NCBI GenBank assembly: GCA_963753725.1
Contig: CAVWDI010000002.1
Coordinates: 29,237 to 93,236, forward strand
Origin: CAVWDI01 sp963753725
GTDB lineage: Bacteria > Chloroflexota > Anaerolineae > Anaerolineales > UBA4823
Length of the DNA stretch: 64,000 nucleotides
Direction: 5' to 3'
Below the pieces are notes generated by a model. That model saw nothing but the letters and a program-made list of their open reading frames with translations. It searched no databases and had not been told where the DNA came from. The number at the start of each line of letters is the position of its first letter. Position 1 is the stretch's first letter. Shown piece by piece: positions 37,477-47,589 of this stretch. The position numbers were made by a program, and so were the translations under genes.

Positions 37477-39300
37477 CTAATTGTTTATAACTGCTATATC
37501 CTCCCCAACGACTACTGGCAAATTTGGAATAGAAAGATAATATTCCAAAAATTGCTCCGATTCTTGGGCGCTATACTCATTCAGGTTTTGTGCCCACCGG
37601 TAGCTAATAGATTGATAAAGAAGCTCAATATTCACGGTTAAGGGCAATTCAACATCACTCACATCAACCATGTATCTGACTTTATCGCTGCCGCCTATAA
37701 AGTCAGTATCCTGAGCTGCGGCGCCTCTAATCTTGATGTCTTCATCAGCAGCGCCAACATCAAATCCTAACGGTAACAAACGGTTATCTTTTAAATATCC
37801 GGCTCCACGCAGCAGGGTCGTCGTAACCTCATTGTCAACATTATTAATAATTGCTTCATAGATTTGCACCTGTTCAGGATCTTCGATAACTTCATAGTGG
37901 GTTTCAAATTGGGAGGCATTAAGGTCGTTATCATTGCCTGAGATTTCTCCAAGCTGATCGTAACTCCCAGAGTCGAAGATCACGCGATTATTTCCATCAT
38001 ATACAACCAGGTGTAACCATGCCCGCCGCGATGGAAAACCAGCAGGGAACTTATGACCAGCTTGACTTTCAACCAAAACATCTACAATTAATTGCGAGTC
38101 CGTCAATTGAGCTTCTTCAATCAAAACGCTTGCAGTCCGGGTTGAAAGCTGATCAGAAATCCTGGACAAAGTTTTATTGAACTGGTCACTGGAAGCTGTA
38201 ACTTGCAGATCATCCCAATAATAACTCAGCATTTGGATCATATAAGCATTCCCCCCCACGAAATAATGCTGCATAAAGGGTTCCTTCGGATCCCCCCCTA
38301 TATTGGATGTAGGCGCCTTTCCTTCAGCCGCAGGCATATGGCAGCTCTGACAGGACATAGTATTCGCAAATTCGCTGTTTGACCACTCCAGGTAGACTGT
38401 CTGCTCCGGAAATTCACCGGCGATTTGACCCTCATTATCAATGTACGGGGTATACAGCGTGTGGCAAGTTGCACATAAAGCAGATTCTTGTATATGCGAA
38501 CTCATCACCGGGATAAATCCTGATGCGCTTTGCATAAGATTCGCCGTCGCTTGCTCGACAGGAAATGGCCCATAATTTACCCTCTCTCCCATCTGTGTAT
38601 CCAAATCGATCAGATAACCACCACTAAAACTTTCTGGTGCTCCGAAATTATTTGACATGATTTGATGACACAATGTACAGGATACGCCATCCAATGCTAA
38701 GCCGTGTAAATCGTGACCAGGGTTCTTAAGACCATCTCCAAAAATTAATGCTGTCTTTGAATCTGCTGATAATTCAGTCTTTGCTAATGGCATATGGCAG
38801 GTTGCACACTTATCTTCTATCACATCTGCCAAATCCGGAAAAGTGAGTGTTTCCCTTCGTACTGTCGCCAACCAATAAGGATCTCTAGCCGCATTCGCCA
38901 TCATCGTAGATCTCCAAAAGGAATCAATGGAAACATCTTTGCCAGATTCATCGGTCAATCCGGTGTGGCAAATCGCGCAGGCGCCTGACCCGGATGTATA
39001 ATTCCCCCGATTGGTAGGAAGTGGATCGCCTTGAAATTCTGGCAGAACCACATCGTTCAAATCAAAAGGCTGTGTTTCAATCTTTTCAGAAACATCAACT
39101 TCTGGAGTAGAGACATCGTCATGAGGTTTTGTTGGTTGAGGAGACAAGGTTGGCTCACTCGCAGGTTCGCTCGTGATGGACGGTACGCTTGTATTCGTAG
39201 GTCTTATGCTCTCTTCTATTTCTGTTGGCGGTGCTGATGGTTGGCTGCATCCCACGACAAAGACTATCAATATAACTAGGGGAATCCATTTCCTGGGCAT
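37477..39300 (-). CDS. Pentaheme c-type cytochrome lipoprotein
   Basis: 607 residues from ATG 39300, which has AGGAGGCG upstream. The signal ends with VVGC (Cys18), so it is a lipoprotein, followed by a Thr/Pro-rich spacer to about residue 95. Five CxxCH heme sites are visible: CAICH near 108, CATCH near 165, CTLCH near 208, CATCH near 276 and CQSCH near 317. A heme-free beta region of about 250 residues follows (SQAGHKFPAGFPSRRAWLHL). The arrangement resembles the cytochrome c554/multiheme family. It probably carries electrons on the outer membrane face or periplasmic side. No partner reductase is adjacent. Confidence 0.88.
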   Translation of the reverse strand: MPRKWIPLVILIVFVVGCSQPSAPPTEIEESIRPTNTSVPSITSEPASEPTLSPQPTKPHDDVSTPEVDVSEKIETQPFDLNDVVLPEFQGDPLPTNRGNYTSGSGACAICHTGLTDESGKDVSIDSFWRSTMMANAARDPYWLATVRRETLTFPDLADVIEDKCATCHMPLAKTELSADSKTALIFGDGLKNPGHDLHGLALDGVSCTLCHQIMSNNFGAPESFSGGYLIDLDTQMGERVNYGPFPVEQATANLMQSASGFIPVMSSHIQESALCATCHTLYTPYIDNEGQIAGEFPEQTVYLEWSNSEFANTMSCQSCHMPAAEGKAPTSNIGGDPKEPFMQHYFVGGNAYMIQMLSYYWDDLQVTASSDQFNKTLSRISDQLSTRTASVLIEEAQLTDSQLIVDVLVESQAGHKFPAGFPSRRAWLHLVVYDGNNRVIFDSGSYDQLGEISGNDNDLNASQFETHYEVIEDPEQVQIYEAIINNVDNEVTTTLLRGAGYLKDNRLLPLGFDVGAADEDIKIRGAAAQDTDFIGGSDKVRYMVDVSDVELPLTVNIELLYQSISYRWAQNLNEYSAQESEQFLEYYLSIPNLPVVVGEDIAVINN

Positions 39301-39771
39301 AACGCCTCCTGTAATATTGTTTTTGAAAATCGATATGCAAATTCCCAAAAGTTTTGGATTAGCGGTAAGAACATACACGATCAATTAGTAGTTCCACAAG
39401 CTGTTTCTTTTCTTCACAGGTTGTTTCTTCGAGGACCGGTTATATTTTAAAACAAAACGCCTCAATTGAGTTAATTGGCGCGATCGTTTCGATTTGATCA
39501 AGACAGGTAGCTTCCAACTGGTTTATATCAATTTTCAGCACTTAACGTTGGGCAGCCTGCCGAACCAATTCTTTTCCAGAGATTCCTCTTGCCGGATAGA
39601 TTTTTTGATAGAATGTTGGATGCAATGATTCCCCAGGAGAAAAGGGAAATGAGCGAAATCATCCAAATCAACACAATCATTGAATTCCCTCTCTCCTATT
39701 AGGTTGAATCTATTCTTAATTTTTGTACAATAGGTTTTTAGCGAAAACTTGGTAAATATAAGGAGCTGATA
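39301..39771. other. Divergent intergenic region
   Basis: About 470 bases between the cytochrome start and the LLM oxidoreductase start. It should hold both promoters, but no convincing consensus pair was found. A minus-strand frame at 39535-39915 overlaps the next gene and is treated as a shadow. Confidence 0.4.
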
Positions 39772-40659
39772 ATGCAAATCGGTCTGCAAATACCCTCGTT
39801 TAAGTACCCCAATGGAACAAAGGCAATCCGTCCAAAACTCAAAGAAATTATAACAACGGCTGAGGAAAGTGGTTTTTACAGTTTGTGGGTAATGGATCAT
39901 TTCTACCAAATTCAAAATCTATTTGGTGAAGCTTATTATGACCCCATGCTTGAGGGTTATACCACCCTCGGATATTTTGCCGGACTGACAGAGAAGGCAT
40001 ATCTCGGTGTATTAGTATCAGGTGTAATTTATCGGTATCCATCTGTCTTACTGAAAATGGTTAACACATTGGACATTCTCTCAGGTGGTCGGGCTTATCT
40101 CGGTATTGGGGCAGCCTGGTATGAAAATGAGGCTAAAGGATATGGCATACCTTACCCCGGGACAGGTGAACGTTTCGAGATGCTGGAAGATAATTTGCAA
40201 TTGGCAAAAAAATTATGGGCATCCGATGAAAGTAGTTTTGAAGGCAGACATTTTGCTGCGCCAAAAATTACAAATAATCCGCCTCCATTGAGCGAACCGC
40301 ATCCACGCATTATGATCGGCGGCATGGGACCGAAAAAGACACTACGCATGGTGGCACAATACGCTGATGCTTGTAACTTCTTTAAATCCGCCGGAACAGA
40401 GCGTATCCAGCAAGCGATCAACACATTAGAAGGGCACTGCGAAAATCTAAACCGTGATTATGATACGATCGAAAAAACATCGCTTGGCACAGTCCATCTT
40501 GCGGATGGTCATGATACAGTCGACAGTGTGCTGGAGCGGCTAAAGAAACTATCCGGCATGGGTTTCACACATTCCATTTTCAATATGCCCAATGCTTATG
40601 AGATATACCCTCTAGAGACCTTCACATTGGAGATTATCCCTGCTGCTGAAGAATTGTAA
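39772..40659 (+). CDS. LLM-class F420-dependent oxidoreductase
   Basis: A 295-residue luciferase-like TIM barrel. Typical motifs are the start MQIGLQIPSFKYPNGTKAI, LWVMDHFYQI, the TEKAYLGVLVSGVIYRYPSV strand, and LDILSGGRAYLGIGAAWYE, the usual flavin/F420 binding region. HPRIMIGGMGPKKTLRMVAQ follows. It should transfer hydride between F420 (or FMN) and an unknown organic substrate. AAGGAG sits eight bases before the ATG. It stands alone; no F420 biosynthesis gene is in the window. Confidence 0.88.
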   Translation: MQIGLQIPSFKYPNGTKAIRPKLKEIITTAEESGFYSLWVMDHFYQIQNLFGEAYYDPMLEGYTTLGYFAGLTEKAYLGVLVSGVIYRYPSVLLKMVNTLDILSGGRAYLGIGAAWYENEAKGYGIPYPGTGERFEMLEDNLQLAKKLWASDESSFEGRHFAAPKITNNPPPLSEPHPRIMIGGMGPKKTLRMVAQYADACNFFKSAGTERIQQAINTLEGHCENLNRDYDTIEKTSLGTVHLADGHDTVDSVLERLKKLSGMGFTHSIFNMPNAYEIYPLETFTLEIIPAAEEL

Positions 40660-40852
40660 TTCATAAAAACTGCCACAAGTCCTGGGGCACACTACAGATG
40701 GATGAACAATGTCAAAGTGACTATATTTCCAGGCTGTTGAAAAACGATCGGCTCGCGTTAGCCGCTTGGGACGGGACGAGAGAACGACATTTTGACGGAA
40801 CCAATTTGAAGCCACGGAAAACGCCAAAATACGCGGCGCGCACCGCAAGTCA

Positions 40853-41971
40853 TTGATACGATTAATCAGAGGGGATCTCTCCCGCAAGGTGCGCAGGAAC
40901 GAGCGAGGAAAGATGTATGCACCAGAAGTAGATGATGCTGTGAGAGTGATCGCAAGAAGTCTGGATTATCCATGTGCAGAGAGGTTAAAACCCAACCTGG
41001 TGTGGCTTGCGGAACATCTGACGAAGTACAATGAAATGGAAATTGATGCTGAAACATTGGAGAAGCTTGACCGAGTGAGTGTATCGACATTGCAGCGTAT
41101 CTTGAAGAGAATAGGGAGAAGTTCCCCACGCATAGCCCACCGAAAAGCGCCACGGAAAGTGAACAGACGCAAGATAAAAGGTATTCCTATGCGACGGATC
41201 GAGTGGGATGAACCACAACCAGGTCACTTTGAAGTAGACTTGGTGCATCATTGTGGGGAGAGCACCTCTGGGCAATATGTGCATACCATCCAAATGTTGG
41301 ATGTAGCCACTGGTTGGAGTGAATGTACAGCAGTCCTGGGCCGCAGTTACCATGTGATGCAGGATGGCTTTATGTGCATGCTAGCTCGCCTACCCATCAA
41401 AATTCTTGAAATTCATCCAGACAACGGCAGCGAATTTTTCAGCGGGCACCTCCTGCGTTTCTGGCAAGATAAGGTGCAGGGATTAGAGATCACGCGCAGC
41501 CGCCCTTATCAAAAAAATGACAACCGATTTGTAGAAGAAAACAATTACAGCCAAGTGCGAGCTTACGTAGGTTACAGTCGTCTGGATACAGTATCTCAAA
41601 CGATGATGCTGAATCAACTATTCGGTAAGCTGTGGATTTATCATAACTTCTTCCAACCCGTGATGTGTTTGAATGAGAAAATTCCACTGGTTGATCAACC
41701 TTTTCGATACAAACGCATCTATGATGAAGCTAAAACACCCTTTGACCGTTTGTGTACCAAAGATGTCCTCGATTCACAAACGAGACATCAGCTCCAAACA
41801 TTGCGGGAAGACACTAACCCGCGTCAGTTGCGAGACACAATCGATCAAATGATTGACCAATTACTTGCACTCCCTGGTGCTAAGGATGATGTGACAGAAG
41901 ATGTTTTCCTCACCGTCGGCCATTGGAAGCACGTTGCTCCCGAGCAAGCAGTTAGCTTGGAGATTTCGTAA
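40853..41971 (+). pseudogene. Integrase-core (DDE) transposase, 5'-truncated
   Basis: The frame keeps the rve core: FEVDLVHHCGES with the first Asp, LEIHPDNGSEFFSGHLLRF with the second, and RPYQKNDNRFVEENNYSQ with the catalytic Glu. YAPEVDDAVRVIARSLDYPC and RLKPNLVWLAEHL belong to the family's middle part. Full members of this integrase-catalytic transposase group begin about 60 residues earlier with a helix-turn-helix. Here the frame is closed by a stop at 40793 and the upstream sequence is eroded. The TTG at 40853 is only the ORF limit, not a real start. Confidence 0.75.
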
Positions 41972-42001
41972 TTTAAGTTTATCGCTTTTCAGGGTTACCG
42001 A

Positions 42002-42047
42002 CAGGGCAGAAAAGAAAAGAGCAGAGAGAACTAATCCCTCTGCCCTG
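42002..42047 (+). terminator. Hairpin after the transposase
   Basis: CAGGGCAGA and TCTGCCCTG form a 9-bp stem around a 28-base A/G-rich loop, 31 bases past the transposase stop. No U-tract follows. Confidence 0.45.
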
Positions 42048-42161
42048 CCGTATATCCACTCGTGATGGCGCTCGGGTCGCTCTCCAGCTTTGCCCTATCC
42101 TCCACACGAGCATATTGATTTTATCAAAAATGAAATGTTAAAAGAAAGGAGAGGACGCTTT

Positions 42162-42214
42162 GGTAACATTATCATTTGAAGCAACGATCACCGTTCGGTA
42201 ACATTATCTTTTGA
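42162..42214. repeat. Direct repeat at the presumed right end of the IS
   Basis: GGTAACATTATC-A/T-TTTGA occurs at 42162-42179 and 42197-42214, 35 bases apart. Paired short repeats near an IS end often mark transposase binding sites. Other sequence to 42382 shows nothing else but the next gene's leader. Confidence 0.5.
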
Positions 42215-42382
42215 TTTGACGCGGTCACGCTCGTGTTACCTATTCAACATTTGGGAGGGGGAATGTAGAAAACTAATTCAAATTGTTGTTGTGGTTAGTA
42301 AATCTGGAACAAAAATGTTGCCATGATCGTCTTCAATGTGAATTATTTCTCAAGTATTGTTATAATTAAATTGGAGGCCGAA

Positions 42383-43426
42383 GTGAATAAGTGTCTAATA
42401 ACGAAATCTTCTGTGTTTGTTTCGGCAACAGCACTCTTCCTCTCAGCATGCTCGAACAATACAACAGCTTCAATTGATCTCGAAGAATCAACTGAAAACT
42501 TTGTTGGTATGCCAAATCCCTCATCAGTCTATTACGACGGTCTGGGATATACTCAGGAAAATGTCGAGCGCAACGGCGGTATGGATGCTGATTGCATCTT
42601 TCCCAATGGATCGCGCTGCGGTGCGTGGGACTAGCTCTCAGGACGCTGCGGTCAAGAATTCACCTTTTGCGAAATGCAGGGTGGTACGATTGAGGAAGGC
42701 GCCAATATAGGGACTTGCCGCTTCTCTGATGGCTCCTCCTGTGATGAGTATATGTACTTCTTAGGAGACTGTTCACCAGGAGATAATCCTGGAGAAATAT
42801 CTGAAGACGATGTGTCTTCAGAAGAAGTACCTATAGAGATCCTTGATTATTTGCAGGCACGAGATTTTGTGGCTGCTTACTTACTCAACCAATACGGCAT
42901 TGAAACCACAGAACCTTGGATGGAACAAAACATCACCCCTGAAAATGCGGCTGGGTCTTCAACTTTCCGCTATGCTTCAGGACCACTGACAATTTTAATC
43001 ACTGCTGAAGCATCGGCACCTTATCCTTAAATGTACACAATAGATGAGGCATCCTTTATCGCCGATGGGTTCTACTGGGAAGGCACATTGAGTTTTCATG
43101 ACGACATTACAGAAAATATCGTTTTTCCCCCTGCATCAATTCCTAACGAAGCACAAGCGCGAGATGCAGTCCTGGAATATATTAGTAAGACTTTCGATCT
43201 ACCCACATTTGGCGAATAGACTGACGAAGGATATTCACACACTGGTGATGTTACATCGTTGAAAGTTTTTACTTCTGACCTCTGGGTAGTAGATGTTGAG
43301 TTTAAACTTTCTGCTCCCTTGGTTTCGAATTACCATGTGACTGTTGAAAACCTATCTGAAGGCGTTTATTGGGAAGGTGAGATAACTTTACGTGGAGAGG
43401 TTAAGGAGATAAGTTTTTCTGAATAA
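42383..43426 (+). pseudogene. DUF333-containing lipoprotein with three in-frame stops
   Basis: One continuous frame runs from GTG 42383 (GGAGG six bases upstream) to TAA 43424, interrupted by TAG at 42632, TAA at 43028 and TAG at 43217, with no frameshift. The start is a lipoprotein signal (FVSATALFLSAC). Two DUF333 units follow: MPNPSSVYYDGLGY ... CIFPNGSRCGAWD, and CEMQGGTIEEGA ... CRFSDGSSCDEYMYFLGDC. Two related beta units of about 85 residues follow (ARDFVAAYLLNQYG ... GFYWEGTLSF and ARDAVLEYISKTFD ... GVYWEGEITL). The first stop sits inside DUF333 unit 1, and the others inside the repeat units. The protein was probably secreted and Cys-stabilised; it is inactive unless stops are read through. 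Confidence 0.78.
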
Positions 43427-43523
43427 TGGTGAAACCATTCGTTCGGTTTTGTGCCTGGATTACAACTAATTCGGTTCCCAATCAAAGATCAATCACATAG
43501 GCATCGAAGCTTCATCGAGCGTT

Positions 43524-43979
43524 TCACGCCTCGGTTGACCTGACAAATTTCATCTGGCGCCAGGCCCGCCATGCGCCCGTCGACCAAAGCGCCGAGATCA
43601 CCAAAACCGGTTGGAAAAACAAGCGGATCAAACGTGATAAATCGGAATTTAACCCAAAAGCATCAATTTGATTGACGTATTGCGAGATATTGCCAGAAAA
43701 GATTAGTACAAAGAATGCCGCGGTAGCCCAGCCTATCATCACCCGATATATGCCAGGCAGAATAATCAATCCCACCCCAGGAACAATCTCGACAACCCCG
43801 GAGAAGACTACAACCAGGTCGCTGTCGATAGGCAGCCAGGTCGGAACCTGGGCCAGGAATTCCTGACGCAGCACACTCAGATGACCAACTCCTGCCAAAC
43901 CCAAAAAGACCGCTAGTAATATGCGAAAAACAGATTGTTCCGGACTGGACTGATCTACCCAAAGATCTTTGTTCACCAT
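43524..43979 (-). CDS. DoxX-like membrane protein
   Basis: 151 residues with four membrane helices (FRILLAVFLGLAGVGHL, VVVFSGVVEIVPGVGLIIL, GWATAAFFVLIFSGNI, LFFQPVLVISALWSTGAW). The GVVEIVPGVGLI segment and overall size match the DoxX/DoxD-like family, seen with quinone or thiosulfate-linked electron flow but mostly of unknown role. The start has GAAGGGAAGG upstream. It is unlinked to other genes. Confidence 0.75.
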   Translation of the reverse strand: MVNKDLWVDQSSPEQSVFRILLAVFLGLAGVGHLSVLRQEFLAQVPTWLPIDSDLVVVFSGVVEIVPGVGLIILPGIYRVMIGWATAAFFVLIFSGNISQYVNQIDAFGLNSDLSRLIRLFFQPVLVISALWSTGAWRAWRQMKFVRSTEA

Positions 43980-44307
43980 TGCTATAACCTTCCCTTCTTA
44001 GTATTCATCTTTATTTCCAGTATGCCCTCTTTCCCACAAATGCAGCAATTCAGGATAACAGAAATTAGAAGCCCCCGACCCGTAGGTTCGCAAAGGAGCG
44101 CTCCCTATTGATACGGGACGAGACTGGCTTCACCCCTCCAAATCTTCTACTTCTTCATTGGGAAGCTGGAGACAACTCAGGGCTGAATAGATCTCACCCA
44201 TGAAGCGGCTGGTACGCTGGGCCAACAACCAAGTGCTGGCAAACCCACTCTTACGAGCTAAGCTTTGCCAGGTTGTAAAGGAGAGTGGATAAGGCACCCA
44301 GGTGTTA

Positions 44308-44437
44308 CGTTAACAGATGTAGCATCCCTGATCGACTTCTGGGATGTCGATCTGATCGTCACAACTGGCGATAACAACCATCCCAATGGACAGGCCCAAA
44401 CCATCGACCACAATATTGCACACAACGGACAGGTACT
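44308..44437 (+). pseudogene. Fragment of a calcineurin-like metallophosphoesterase
   Basis: One frame reads TDVASLIDFWDVDLIVTTGD, then NNHPNGQAQTIDHNI, which matches the DVAxLV...xDFIITxGDNNYPxGxAxTIDxNIG block of secreted purple-acid-phosphatase-like enzymes. Nothing recognisable precedes or follows it. The flanks (43980-44307 and 44438-44673) show only a short minus frame at about 44136-44280 that I cannot name. Confidence 0.5.
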
Positions 44438-44673
44438 GTTCGTTACACACGGGATTATTACGGTGTTCTGGCAGCAGCAGCTTTGGGCCGTTTGTATGAT
44501 CGCAATCGGGAAGTGTCAGTTTTGTATTTTTATGTACGAGCTTTGCAAGCGGTTCCACTCAGGTTATAGTATGACTTGTTAGACTGAGCGACGAAGTACC
44601 GCAAAACAATCCAGTAAACAGATTGCCTGTAAGGCGAAACTCGAAAGATTACAAATATGTAAGGAGCGATTCA

Positions 44674-45723
44674 ATGTGGTATATGCGATTGGTTGAAACT
44701 GGCCGTGTGCCCGATTGGTTGATCCGTGGTGTACTGCGTGTAACGCTTAATTGGACAGTAAGCAGACGATACGCCCTCAGCCTAGAGACTCGCTCCGCTG
44801 AAAAGCGAGCCATGATCGAAAAATATAAACGTAGCCCGATTGCAATTCGCACAAGCGACCCCAACCACCAGCACTACGAGGTTCCGACTGAATTCTTTCA
44901 ACTCATATTGGGAAAATGGCTAAAGTATAGTAGCTGCTACTGGCCGGCCAATGTATCCAATCTGGATGAAGCAGAGGAGGCCATGTTGGAGCTGACCTGC
45001 CAGCGCGCTCAACTGGAGAATGGCATGACGGTGCTTGACTTGGGCTGCGGCTGGGGATCGCTTAGTATGTGGATCGCAACACATTATCCTGATTGCCAGG
45101 TGCTGAGTATTTCCAACTCGAATACTCAACGAGAATTTATTCAAAATCAATGCAAATCACGGGGATTCCACAATATCACCGCTATGACAGCTGATATGGC
45201 GGATTTCGAGCACGACCCCCGTTTCAATCAGGGATATAAATTCGATCGGATAATATCGGTTGAAATGTTCGAACACATGAAGAATTACGAACGATTGCTT
45301 GCGCGCATTGCAACATTGCTCAATCCTGATGGAATGCTATTTGTGCATATCTTCAGCCATATAGAGTTCGCTCGAGAGTTTGACGCCAGCGCCCCTGACG
45401 ATTGGATGGCAAAGACCTTCTTTTCTGGTGGGACGATGCCGAGTGATGACCTATTGTTTCATTTCCAGCGTGATCTAAAATTAGTTGACCACTGGCGTGT
45501 GGATGGCTGGCACTACGAAAAAACCTTACGCGCCTGGCTGTCAAAGCTAGATTCCCAAGAGACCGCTGTGCGGCGTATTATGGCGCAGACTTACGGATCA
45601 CAGAACGGGACCCGCTGGTTGGTCAACTGGCGCCTGTTCTTCCTGGCATGCAGCGAGGTCTGGGGGTTGAAGGATGGCCGAGAATACCTAGTGTCGCACT
45701 ATCTGTTCGATCACCGTCACTAA
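44674..45723 (+). CDS. Cyclopropane-fatty-acyl-phospholipid synthase family methyltransferase
   Basis: 349 residues from the ATG at 44674, seven bases after AAGGAG. The SAM-binding fold is clear: VLDLGCGWGSLSMWIATHYP, DRIISVEMFEHMKNYERLLA and NPDGMLFVHIFSH. HYEVPTEFFQLILGKWLKYS and SSCYWP are the CFA synthase lead-in. CFA synthases add methylene from SAM to unsaturated membrane lipids; relatives modify mycolates or use other lipids. The short, basic N-terminus and the W-rich C-terminus (TRWLVNWRLFFLACSEVWG) place it in the smaller bacterial subfamily. Standing alone, its exact lipid is unknown. Confidence 0.87.
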   Translation: MWYMRLVETGRVPDWLIRGVLRVTLNWTVSRRYALSLETRSAEKRAMIEKYKRSPIAIRTSDPNHQHYEVPTEFFQLILGKWLKYSSCYWPANVSNLDEAEEAMLELTCQRAQLENGMTVLDLGCGWGSLSMWIATHYPDCQVLSISNSNTQREFIQNQCKSRGFHNITAMTADMADFEHDPRFNQGYKFDRIISVEMFEHMKNYERLLARIATLLNPDGMLFVHIFSHIEFAREFDASAPDDWMAKTFFSGGTMPSDDLLFHFQRDLKLVDHWRVDGWHYEKTLRAWLSKLDSQETAVRRIMAQTYGSQNGTRWLVNWRLFFLACSEVWGLKDGREYLVSHYLFDHRH

Positions 45724-45971
45724 CCTCTTTGAGTTGATCAACTATCATGAGAATGTGGTGTCGTTGTGATCAGAATAATGCGCCAAAGCATGAGGGTGAT
45801 ATGGAATACGATGAAACCTAACTTTCTGCGATGGCGAAACAACAAGGATAATGGTAACGCTAGCAATACTTGACGACTTTTATTGTTCAAATTAGCTTTT
45901 CGAATTGGCAATACCTTTGAGACACATTACCCCAAAACATGACTTTTCCTAAAAACGATGGGGAAGGCGGT

Positions 45972-46600
45972 TCAAGCTTCATGTAATACCATACACAATC
46001 GTAACAATTCGCCAGGAAGTACTGTAAGTTTGTCACGGAAATCAAAGCGTATCATTTGCAGAAACTCTTCCACGGCGATGCAGCGGTGTTCGATAAGGGT
46101 TTTTGTAGGTGACCTACATAGATTCGAGATCAAATATTGTTTCAAATAAGGTATATCTAGGAATCGAACAAACATTATATGATTTTCCACTCAATAGAAC
46201 CAATTTCAATCCCTAATTGGTCCAGTTTCCACCTTTGTTCAAAGCGTATACATGCTAAAAATCGCTCGACGGGTACGCCAAGCGATTTTTGAGGGCGGAA
46301 TAGGACTCGAATCAACTACATTTGCAATAGTCAAACTAAAAACCGGACTCGAACCACTCATAATTAATTTTTTGCGGATAGGAATCGATATCTAGCCCCA
46401 AATCATCCAATTTCCCCCTGTTTTCGAAACGCAACATAGATAAAAATTCCTCGACGGGGGAGTTCTAGCGGTCCTTCCGAAACGGATGACCCGTAGCGGA
46501 TATGTTCCCCAAGGAGACTAAAGCACCCTGCGGGTATTAAAATCACGAACCGCGTCGCGGAGCATCTCTTCAGAGGCTCATCCCAAAAATCTAGGAGAAA
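45972..46600 (-). repeat. Cluster of three related gene fragments (dispersed repeat family)
   Basis: Minus-strand reading gives three successive fragments of one unknown protein. From about 46480: PVEEFLSMLRFENRGKLDDL, then GLDIDS ... YEWFESGF and a stop near 46339. From 46266: VPVERFLACIRFEQRWKLDQ, then LGIEIGSIEWKII and a stop. From about 46093: IAVEEFLQMIRFDFRDKL to 45972. The shared pattern is VExFLxxxRFExxxKL. RYGSSVSE at about 46503-46480 lies in a shifted frame just upstream. The remaining sequence of 45724-46713 shows nothing else apart from a hairpin (AAAAATCGCT/AGCGATTTTT) at about 46256-46290 that overlaps fragment two. Confidence 0.65.
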
Positions 46601-46713
46601 TTAGTCACTTTCGAGACATTATTTAAAAATAACTTCGATCTGAATAACCAAAACTGTTTGTTTAAATCTCCTTATATGCTCCTTTATTTATAGTATCGGC
46701 TCCTTGATCATCC

Positions 46714-47286
46714 TCAGGTTTTCCGCCGCTTCCTGGCAAGAATAATGCCGGCGATAAACACCAGCCCAATACCTGCAAGTAGCGCCGGGATCCAGGGTGG
46801 CACGAGTATTGGCTCCGGAATTTCGGCAGGAGGCACTCTGGCTTTGGACCAGTCCACACCAGAGGCTTGGGCGTCAGTTGTCCGTACGTCACTGAAGTCT
46901 GCCCCAGAAACATTCACCGCAAACATTCTACTCCCTGTCAGGTCAGCCTCAGTCAGGTCGGCATTCTCTAGATTGACCGCACTGATCTTGGTATCCCTCA
47001 ATTGGGCCCCATCTAGACTGGCGCTACTCATGTTCGCAGCTGCGATCTGGGCTTCGTTCAATATTGGCAGCGGTCAGATTAACCCCCGCCATGTTGTTTG
47101 CTGCCAATACGGCATTTTCCAGGTTGGTTTCACTCAGATTGGCGCCTTCCATCTTGAGTCCGGTGAGCTTGATGCCTGACAGATCCAGGCCACTCAGGTC
47201 GGCTCCCGAAAGGTCCCGCTTTGCGTGCGCAAGGACTCGGTTATTTGTTCGCGAGACTTAAACTTAACGTTGTCTTCGATACTCAT
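46714..47286 (-). CDS. Pentapeptide-repeat membrane-anchored protein, two compensating frameshifts
   Basis: Corrected length is about 190 residues. The ATG at 47286 (AGAGGAG upstream) gives MSIEDNVKFKSREQ. After a missing base in the AAA run at 47244-47246 the frame reads NNRVLAHAKRDLSGADLSGL, then SGIKLTGLKMEGANLSETNL. An extra base near 47059 leads into NEAQIAAANMSSASLDGAQL and NLENADLTEADLTGSRM. A(D/N)LxxA repeats form a right-handed beta helix of about 20 units. A Pro-rich spacer and one helix (WIPALLAGIGLVFIAGIIL) with a RKRRK tail anchor it. Net length change is zero, consistent with one gain and one loss. Confidence 0.75.
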
Positions 47287-47589
47287 TTCTAACACTCCTC
47301 TTTTTATGTTTTATCTCCACTAAAAATCACGATAATTGATTATATCAATTGTAATGAACTCAAAACCCCCCATTCCATTTGACTCGTTGTTATATATGAT
47401 CTAAACCAATATCAAAAGTGAACCTGGGGCATCCACGACTAAATATCCAATTTTTGATTAAGCCTGCACACATGGGCGTGCAGTCCAATATAACGGCGAA
47501 TTAGAAATATCAAGGAAATGGTCCCAAGGATAATACTATCGTGGCCATTCACAGCTTTTTTTATCAAATAAAAAATACTAACACGAGTT

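Larger units (their letters stand above)
40708..42214 (+). mobile_element. Degenerate insertion sequence with integrase-core transposase
   Basis: Limits are tentative. The transposase gene fills most of it. At the right, GGTAACATTATC occurs twice (42162 and 42197) with a following TTTGA. At the left, GTCAAAGTGACTATATTTCC (from 40711) is a loose match to its reverse complement. The element is probably dead because the transposase has lost its N-terminus. Confidence 0.45.

Noticed and set aside
46290..46355. Sequences like a tRNA T-arm (GGTTCGAGTCC, GATTCGAGTCC) on the minus strand, also near 62385
   Set aside because: No anticodon or D-arm can be folded upstream. The first lies in the coding frame of the dispersed repeat, encoding its WFESGF end.
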